From NCBI GenBank assembly GCA_024663395.1, contig JANFAH010000006.1:1798001-1862000 (forward strand): a stretch of DNA of 64,000 bases. The letters are read 5' to 3'. The number at the start of each line of letters is the position of its first letter. Position 1 is the first letter of the stretch. Below are positions 57,443-64,000 of the stretch, piece after piece. The notes beneath the pieces were generated by a model that saw nothing but the letters and a program-made list of their open reading frames with translations, was not told the DNA's origin and made no database searches. The position numbers and the translations under genes were made by a program. This DNA comes from Pisolithus tinctorius. Lineage: Eukaryota > Basidiomycota > Agaricomycetes > Boletales > Pisolithaceae.

Positions 57443-57731
57443 TGTAAGGACTCGGTCTGACGCTGTCGACCGTTTGTTCAGATGGTGAATTCTCTATGAC
57501 AGTCTTACTTATCATCTCATTTGTTTCTTGATCCTACTTTACCCATAGCAGTACTCTGACATATTTCGTGCCTGCTCTCTAACCTATAAAATGGCCTATG
57601 TAGTGTACTGTACGGGGACTCTCTTTTCTACCTCGAATCAAACAGACCTTTCACTCTGGAAACGAGTAGTATTTAAGAAGAATCCTGGTGTGGTGTCGTT
57701 GCAAGTCTTATAACTTCGCATCGCCATTACA
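57443..57731 (+). repeat. 3' LTR of element 5
   Basis: 289 bp, pair of 40014-40302; followed by the CATCC target duplication. Confidence 0.93.
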
Positions 57732-57736
57732 CATCC

Positions 57737-58383
57737 CTAATGCATAATCTATATGCATGCCTAGAACACACAGAGACAAGTTCTGAACATTTCCCGTATG
57801 AAGACCCTGCTGTGAAGGTATCCAATTCATCTTCATGTAAGTCAATCAAGGTGCTGAATTCGATGTGCTTAGGTCGTACTTGTCGAGGCTGACTCGAAGA
57901 CACTGGTGGAGGCTGTTAACAAAGCAGTGAGAGACTGGGATGCAAAACTCACAACAACCCACTTCCTCATCATATCCCTCATCCATTCCTGTATACTGGC
58001 TGTGACTGACAAGAGGTGAAATCAAAGCACAGATGAGGGAGGTGACAGGAGAGTTTCTGGATGTGACCATCTCATACACTGGTGCCAGAATGGGTCCTTT
58101 TAACAGATTATCCCAGATACATCTGTGCACCTTGTCAGCATTGAGGCAGGAGGTGATGGTGCACATGGATGAATATATCATACTGGTGTGCTATGATAGA
58201 TAGCTTCTGGTCCACACCTCATGCCTTGAGATGGCAAGGTGCACAGACCCAAACTATATGAACTGATGGGCACTGTAAACAATAGTGGTGCTCAAGGTGG
58301 CTTTGGAAGCACTCTGGCAGCACTCTGGAAGTGCTCTGGAATCACACTCTGACAGGCTGCTGCCACTATGAATTTTGACTCTA
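57737..58383. other. No gene recognised; CpG-free
   Basis: The minus frame 57846-58181 is open but carries no motif I recognise. This is the right flank of the element 5 insertion and is almost free of CpG, unlike the left flank (39300-40013). Confidence 0.4.
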
Positions 58384-58717
58384 AGACTGCAAGCATTTCA
58401 CAAATTTTCATGACAAAACATGTTGAAAAAATTGAAAGAGATACCATGTTATTTGGGATGTTTTCACACAAAACATCCAAGAGTAATGTTTTATTGTCTC
58501 TGCATGTCCTACCTGTAAACACTAATTGATGGTAATGACCATTAGCTTCTAGTCTAATGGGTATTACCATCAATTCATGTTTGCTGGTGGAGAAGGCAAA
58601 GAAAATGAAATATTATTTTTGGATTTTGTCTTAAAAACATCCATAAAAACATGGTATCTTTTCCTTCAATTTTTTTCAACATGTTTGGTCATGAAAAATT
58701 GTGAAATGCTTGCAGTG
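58384..58717. mobile_element. Tc1/mariner-type foldback MITE (334 bp)
   Basis: Long inverted ends: left AGACTGCAAGCATTTCACAA, right (reverse complement) CACTGCAAGCATTTCACAAT. Pairing continues for about 90 bp per arm (ATGTTGAAAAAA, GATACCATGTT). TA on both sides (58382-58383 and 58718-58719). Contains the palindrome at 58525-58574. No coding capacity. Confidence 0.8.
58525..58574. repeat. 50 bp palindrome inside the MITE
   Basis: ATTGATGGTAAT..CCATTAG and CTAATGG..ATTACCATCAAT, separated by 8 bases. Forms a strong hairpin at the centre of the foldback. Confidence 0.85.
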
Positions 58718-59240
58718 TAACATGCTGGGCCCTGTGGCACTGTGCTTGACTAGCAATACATGGTAGTTACTTATCCTGGAAAATACATGTCAAATAACAT
58801 ATCAAACTTGTTGTATTAATGCATTGTACATGATTGATAAACATTTCCCCATTGTCCAAGAGCCACCAGATGCCCTGAAAATCTGTCTGCCAAGATCTGC
58901 TCAAATGGCTGGATGAAACTAGCCTCAATGTTGCAATAGCAAAGCTTGAAAATGCACAATGTGGAGTTGATGGTAGCAGCTTGGAATCTATGTCAATGTT
59001 GCTGAGTTCAGGCTCCAGTTCCCCCACAAGTCTCTTCTTCATCACTCCACCATTGCCAGTCACTCCAATCCTGTCAGATTTTGAATCCAGCACCTCCAAT
59101 GACACAGACTCCACAGCTGAGCATGGTGGGCATTATGCTCAGCCCTTAAATGTGATCATGGCTCTCAGAGATGAAGTAGAGCATGCACATGTTCTTGAGA
59201 GACCTGAGATGTCAATGATGTGGGCATCTCTAATGAAGGT
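58718..59240. other. No gene recognised
   Basis: Overlapping open frames on both strands (58767-59114 minus, 58981-59244 plus) without motifs. A 20-base word (CAGTGCATGAAGTAGTCACT) near 59252 recurs at about 59350. Confidence 0.35.
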
Positions 59241-59520
59241 ATGAGTTCTCAGTGCATGAAGTAGTCACTTTATTAGTACCTAACAAAGGTATGAGTTCTA
59301 TGCTATGTCAGTACCAAGTAAATGAGTGAAAGTATAGCTATGCTCACCTCAGTGCATGAAGTAGTCACTGAGGTGGAAAATAATGGTGTGGAAAATTTAT
59401 AGTACTGTAATTAGTAAGTGGGGTAACATCAGAATTTAACCCTGAAAGTTGGAGGGAAATTCCAAGCCCTCTGGGTGAAACTCCAAGACACTACCATAAT
59501 TCTGGAGCACACTCTTGACA
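59241..59520 (-). repeat. Probable 3' LTR part of a Ty1/copia element
   Basis: Minus strand starts TGTCAAGAGTGTGCTCC at 59520, directly after the copia polypurine-like GATTGAGGGGGAG. The far limit is not determined. Confidence 0.5.
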
Positions 59521-59631
59521 CTCCCCCTCAATCAGAACAAAGTCTGAATGCAGATGCAAAATGTTTTGCCTTGATGCTCAGTAAAGGTTTGGTAAGGGTA
59601 TTGGCAGCCATGGCATCAGTAGGACAATAAA
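59521..59631 (-). pseudogene. Ty1/copia RNase H C-terminus, truncated
   Basis: Minus strand IYCPTDAMAANTLTKPLLSI with KAKHFASAFRL, then a stop and a polypurine run. This is the usual end of copia Pol (..VADxLTKxLP..KHFA..LGL). Cut on its upstream side by the Tc1 end at 59634. Confidence 0.8.
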
Positions 59632-59633
59632 TA

Positions 59634-60440
59634 CAGTGGCTCACAAAAGTGACCCAATGTTGGGTGATTTTGCAAGGATTTGAGATTTATGAGAGAACCA
59701 GTAGGAATCAGTTCAAACTCCTGCAGAACCAAAAGTAGCACTAACTGTTGCCTTGACAACATGGGCATGTTCATGTAATTGGGTTGCCATGGCACTGAGA
59801 TATAACCATTTTAAAATGACATGTCATTGGGACACTTTTTTGAGCATGATGTTGTCAGTCATTGTCTAGTAAATAACATAAGGATTTGACAACTTCTGAA
59901 GGATGTTTTGCTTCAACCTTGCCTGATTATGTAATGTACATAATCCTGCACCATAAGAAAGGCTTGGTGCCCACTCAGCTAACCCTACTTCACTGCAAAA
60001 TGCATTTTTGCCTCTGCTAGAGAAAATATCCATCTTCTTTCTGAATCTGGTCTTTCTGCTCATGAAATATCCTCTAAAACTGGTTTTGGAAGCTCTACTG
60101 TGGCCAGGGTCATCAAAGAGTTCCCACTAGATAAGGAAAACCTCAAAATGGGACATCCTTACCAGCTTTCTTCTACTAGCAGAAGGAGAATAGTCTCTAG
60201 TGTGACCTCTGGAAGAACTGAAAATGCCATCCAGGCCACCCATATAATAAGACTGGCCCTTTCCTCTCCTGTCTCTGCACAAACTGTTTGCAGTGTGCTT
60301 GATTCTGCATCCATGACAGCTGTAGTCAAGCAGGAGAATTATCCTGCAAAGGATGCCCTACCATTTTGGACATGCCTTGCCCCTGTACTGCAAGCAGCTA
60401 CTTTGCTAGAGAGCAGTGTCACAGATGCCAGAGCTGTGTG
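59634..60440 (+). pseudogene. Tc1/mariner transposase, N-terminal part only
   Basis: Begins with the Tc1-type terminus CAGTGGCTCACAAAAG after a TA. The frame from about 60020 gives SAHEISSKTGFGSSTVARVI-type HTH sequence (frame partly broken), then KEFPLDKENLKMGHPYQLSS, RRRIVSSVTSGRTENAIQAT and AQTVCSVLDSASMTAVV. These are the paired HTH domains of Tc1-like transposases. The DDE half and right terminus are missing. Confidence 0.75.
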
Positions 60441-60919
60441 AAGAAGTGTTACAAGTCATGCAGCTTTCAGTTCATCTCCTGCAAAGAAACCACCCACCCA
60501 CCCTTCACATGCAGATCCCAAATCCAATCCCTCAAAGGCCTCAATGATTGGGGTGGTTGTTGCTTGACTTTGCTACTGTTCCCCACCATGGTGCAGACCC
60601 CATAGCAACATTCTATCACTTGGGTGTCATCAATGCTGTCTGGACACTTGGAGGACAAGTCTGCAGGTCTACATCATTATGTGTGCCACCAATCCTCCAC
60701 ATCATTGAAGATTGCTCATGCATCCTGCTGAGACCAAACTTACCACAACTGACCAAACCACAGATATGTTATCTACCATCCTACATAGATAAAAATTTGC
60801 TGTGTGCTTTTTCCAAATGTGTCCAGGAGTGCCAAGAGGGCTTTGATATATCAGTAATGGTAATTTGGCACACAGGCTACCCATATGTTGTGACTAAGCA
60901 CAGCTAGACTATGTGGCCC
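60441..60919 (-). pseudogene. Continuation of Plavaka-like transposase fragment (weak)
   Basis: When the hAT insert at 60928-61733 and its 8 bp duplication are removed, the minus frame of 61734-62012 runs on into this region (LAVLSHNIWVACV; IKALLALLDTFGKSTQQIF) with a TGA. The match to Plavaka-type C-termini is weak. Further down (to about 60467) nothing clear is seen. Confidence 0.35.
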
Positions 60920-60927
60920 ATTTGGTG

Positions 60928-61733
60928 TAGTGTTGCCGCCGAAGTGAGCTGAGGTGAACCGAAGTGGCAGTTCGTGCCACTTCGAGTCATCGAACTTGAA
61001 CGAAGTGAGGTGGAACGAGGTTGGCAATTGTCTCAGCCAATCAGCGCTTGATTACCAATCACCGATATTGAAGGACCGCTGACAGAGAGCAGTCAAGGAG
61101 CTCATTGGCGAAGGCAAATTTACAGAGCCTGATGAGCTGGCACCTGATGCTTCAGATGTAAGCTTCAATACTGTAGTCTTCTTCTTGTGCAAGTAAATTG
61201 CATGTAAAATTCAACCTGTCCTTCCTCCAGGCAAATTTGAGGATCTGTAAGGCCTCCAGTAGTTTTGGAGAAATCCTGCTTTGCTGAAGTATACAAGTTT
61301 TCTTGCTTGACGAGACATTGCTCGAAATGCACCCTCTTGCTATGAGTTTAAAGTAAGTGGCCTATACCATGAAAGACTTGGTGATGATGAAAGTTGTCTA
61401 GCAGAATTGTATTAGAACTGTATCCTTTTCAGTTTTTTGGAGGAGACAGGGTGGAGTCAGTTGATGGCAAACTCAATTATTTTCATGTCAGTGAACCTGC
61501 TGCAAAGCAGAGAGGAAGACGAGCTTTCTACTGTAGAGATTGTACACATGTACTCGTGCACATATATACACTAATAAGACAGTCCATCAGAGTCCACATA
61601 TTATTGGTCAGTTTGAAAAGAGTTCGATCCAGCAGTTTGTTTGACTTTGAATCTTCGAACCACATCGAACTGGTCAAATTTCAAACTGAAGCAAGCCCCA
61701 CCTTGAAGTCACCTCACTTCGACAGCAACACTA
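60928..61733. mobile_element. Non-autonomous hAT-type element (806 bp)
   Basis: Ends TAGTGTTGCCGCCGAAGTGA and (reverse complement of the right end) TAGTGTTGCTGTCGAAGTGA. Flanked by the perfect 8 bp duplication ATTTGGTG (60920-60927 and 61734-61741). 8 bp duplications and TAGTGTTG-type termini mark hAT elements. No transposase inside. Still has CpG, so it is younger than its CpG-poor host sequence. Confidence 0.88.
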
Positions 61734-62012
61734 ATTTGGTGTGCCAAACTGGTGTATAAGATAGGGATAATGCTTCATAGCATGTTGCCAGGGTAATGAA
61801 AATTCAGTGATTACTTGGGCATTCCAGAAGACTTCACAATATGAGTGGAAGCATGTGAGTGCATCCTCAATCACAGTAAGTGTTGGTTCAGTGATAACAT
61901 TTTGGCAGACAAAGTAACAAAACTTGAGAAAGGCACAAAACATGCAGATGACATCCTCTGGGACATAGCCTTCAATGGCTGCAATATATACCTGTAGAGG
62001 ACTGGTCCTCAC
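61734..62012 (-). pseudogene. Plavaka/CACTA-type transposase C-terminal fragment
   Basis: Minus strand EGYVPEDVICMFCAFLKFCY, FVCQNVITEPTLTVIEDALT, CFHSYCEVFWNAQVITEFSL and PWQHAMKHYPYLIHQFGTPN. The arrangement (EGYVP.D, FL.FCY..R, L..L..AL..FH.YR..F, LPRQH...HY...I..FGAPNG) is that of Plavaka-type transposases in Agaricomycetes. Interrupted at FGTPN by the hAT element. Confidence 0.75.
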
Positions 62013-62048
62013 AGTACTTTAGTAAGTCCTGTGAGGATGGCCCCAAAT

Positions 62049-62270
62049 GTTGTGTCTGAGCTATTGGTAAGCACTATCACTGCTTCAGTAGGTCTGTGTG
62101 GTCACAAGTTGACTCACAAGTTACCCTGCCAGGACATTCACAACAAAAGTGTTCCAGGATTCCTTGCAGCATGGCAGTAGTGGTTGTGTTTCCCTCATTT
62201 TGTGGCAATGCAAATACTATGTATCACATGGCTGTGAGTGCATGTAGACCACAGCAGATCAGGATGAGCA
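62049..62270 (+). repeat. Dispersed repeat, copy 2 (222 bp)
   Basis: Matches 28529-28750 along its length. It lies just upstream of the minus-strand Plavaka-like fragment. Confidence 0.7.
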
Positions 62271-62290
62271 TTCTGTTCATGAACAAGGTG

Positions 62291-64000
62291 GAAGAAGTCA
62301 TTGCTGAGGTAAACTCATTTGTATCCTCTGTCAAGAAGATGTGATAATGTTGGTTGGCAGGTCAAGTTTGTTAGCACTAGCTCCCCAACATAAACTCCTG
62401 AAATATTGGCATCTGAGGCCCCATTGACTATTTCAATTCCCTGCTACCCAAGGACCTGCTTTTCTAGTACATTGTCTGTACCCCTCTTACGAATTTACCT
62501 GGTACGAAGAACAGCATGTAATTCACGTTATGTATGTATGGGCATCCCTTTGCATTGTGGGGATTCCAAGTTGACATGGACATTATAATATTCCCCACTT
62601 TCAATGTTCCACCCTGCCATCCTCAGTTTGTTGGTAGCATCCTTTTCATTGAAGAGAACCATCTCGACGAGTGTGATCGGTCGGGGAAACCGTTGGCTCG
62701 GTTTTTTGAGGCAGCGTGCTCGCGGCTGAGGTTCAACCGTGGTCATGAAGCGTGGGATAGTAAAGGGTAGGTCTGCTGTTTCGTTGAAAACAGCACAACC
62801 ACCTTCTACTGTCTCACTGATACGTGAAGGCGCGGGTTTCTTACTGGGGCCGAGATTTCCGAGCCGTTGATACCTGTTTTATCGTCAGTTGGCTTCGGAA
62901 GGTCTATCATGGTATTCCGCCTATTCCGACAATGACAATGGTGCCGGTACTACTGTGCGTCTTTTCTATTCCATTTCGGAAGAAAGTTCCTTCAACTGTG
63001 CACTCAAGTCCGACAGAAGTGCATGTCGACCATTTTCCGAGGCAGGCCCTGATCAGTCATTTTTCAAGGAGGACGTTCTATCGAAGTAAGAGGTTCAGGA
63101 AGATGGCGTGTTGCCGTATCACCCAATCGTTGAAGTTGACTTTATCTAATGAACCTTCATCTTTTGTGCGATATCGAGTGTCCGCGGCGTTCTCAGCAAA
63201 CCAATGTGCCCTGCTGCCTCTCCCGGTCTCGGTCATTGGAGTTGCCCATACAACACGGTTACATGCTTGGCCGTCACTTATTACTCCGGCCCGGCTCTGA
63301 CCGTGCACACTCGAGGTGACTGCGTCGTCCGCACCATTGCAACTCTCCCGGCAGGACATTCAAAGTGAATTATTCATGGATTCACAGCCGAAAACACCAC
63401 TACAATAAGTGCGACGGTCGTGTTTCGTTCATCTCTCAGCAACCCAAATGCTGCGCATCACGCTGCCGTAGGTTTGTAGACCACAGCCGATCAAGACGTA
63501 AAAAAATTGCTCCCTGAGATTCCCTCCGGCGGACGCATGCACTGCGTCCATTGAGCCCTGAGCATCGATTGGACCATTCGGCCTCGCCTCAAGGTATCGT
63601 GTCATTCAATACATACCACATGCAACGCTGCAGCCACTCTGGTGCCGCAGCTAATCTTATCTTGACGCTGACGGCGAAGCCTCCCAAGGGTTGTTATAAG
63701 TACTGAACTCACGATGTAATGGACCGCAAGAATTGTGGAAGAGAGCCAAAGGTTTAAAATCATACAAGATGAGCAGCCACTGCAACTCGCCCCAGCTCAG
63801 TACACAGAACGAAGACCGCTGGTTTGTCCCACCTCGTTTGCTACTCCAGGCACGTTTATCTTTGTCTTTGTGATATCCATATTTTTCACACTACTTTCTC
63901 GGCATGGGTTGGCGATAGCGGTCAGCAGAAGGCATGCCTGCCCCAGTCTACGCCTCGTCGCCCTTCAACCACAGCAAGGCGGACGTGATATTGCGCTCGT
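62291..64000. other. No gene recognised; CpG-containing, possibly partly coding
   Basis: Open frames at 62534-62770 (FPTFNVPPCHPQFVGSILFI), 62824-63300 and 62889-63089 overlap and share no recognisable motif, so I call no gene. Composition returns to CpG-rich. A 26 bp trace of the dispersed repeat is at 63475-63500. Confidence 0.35.

Larger units (their letters stand above)
40014..57731 (+). mobile_element. LTR element 5 (Ty3-like), full length, with element 6 nested inside
   Basis: Matching 289 bp LTRs at 40014-40302 and 57443-57731, both TGTAAGGACTCGG to CGCCATTACA. Flanked by the perfect 5 bp duplication CATCC (40009-40013 and 57732-57736). Without element 6 and its extra ACCTG it is 9556 bp. 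It encodes gag, pol and a C-terminal extension in one frame. Confidence 0.95.

Noticed and set aside
62824..63300. Plus-strand open frame of 158 codons as a gene
   Set aside because: No motif and competing open frames overlap; left as unrecognised.
1..64000. tRNA, rRNA or CRISPR features
   Set aside because: I saw no cloverleaf-like conserved boxes, rRNA blocks or repeat-spacer arrays when reading the sequence; a dedicated search was not possible.

Overview
The window is a piece of a filamentous basidiomycete genome, most likely an Agaricomycete. The evidence is short (about 45-65 nt) GT..AG introns, a NACHT-WD40 NLR-type gene, a PTPA-like gene, Ty3/gypsy elements with chromodomains, a Harbinger transposon with a convergent partner gene, and Plavaka-like, hAT and Tc1/mariner remnants. 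It is mostly a nest of transposable elements. Only the NLR-type gene (30950-36235) and a decayed PTPA-like gene (37823-39261) look like host loci.

Layout. 1-4676: minus-strand LTR element whose Gag-like protein runs into a long variable-length repeat protein. 4677-7729: end of a second LTR element carrying an intact antisense 4-exon gene next to its LTR. 7730-18932: a plus-strand Ty3 element (gag, pol, chromodomain, extra ORF, 3' LTR) split by two insertions of a 1.8 kb LTR-like unit that carries its own ORF. 18933-24188: minus-strand Ty3 element, cut by the previous one and holding a solo LTR. 24209-26394: Harbinger transposase and partner gene. 26514-28381: third copy of the 1.8 kb unit. 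28382-30949: small repeats and a decayed duplicate. 30950-36235: NLR-type gene. 37823-39261: PTPA-like pseudogene. 40014-57731: a Ty3-like element with matching LTRs and a CATCC target duplication. Nested in its gag at 40808-48964 is a nearly intact Ty3 element (ACCTG duplication) with an antisense gene. 57732-62290: foldback MITE, copia scrap, Tc1 scrap, Plavaka-like scrap and a complete 806 bp hAT-type element. 62291-64000: nothing recognised with confidence.

One process explains most of the damage: C-to-T change at CpG. Almost every in-frame stop in the broken genes is TGA, usually where the family has Arg (CGA). The differences I could see between paired LTRs are all CpG versus TpG/CpA. 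Large stretches (about 18.9-33.66 kb and 57.7-60.9 kb) have almost no CpG.

The most unusual items are: two different LTR families each with an antisense gene encoding a Zn2Cys6-like Cys cluster; one of these families saturated with the word CGGAG/CTCCG; the 1.8 kb unit with a conserved ORF in three copies; and the NLR gene whose WD40 array is intact and almost CpG-free while the rest of the gene is not.
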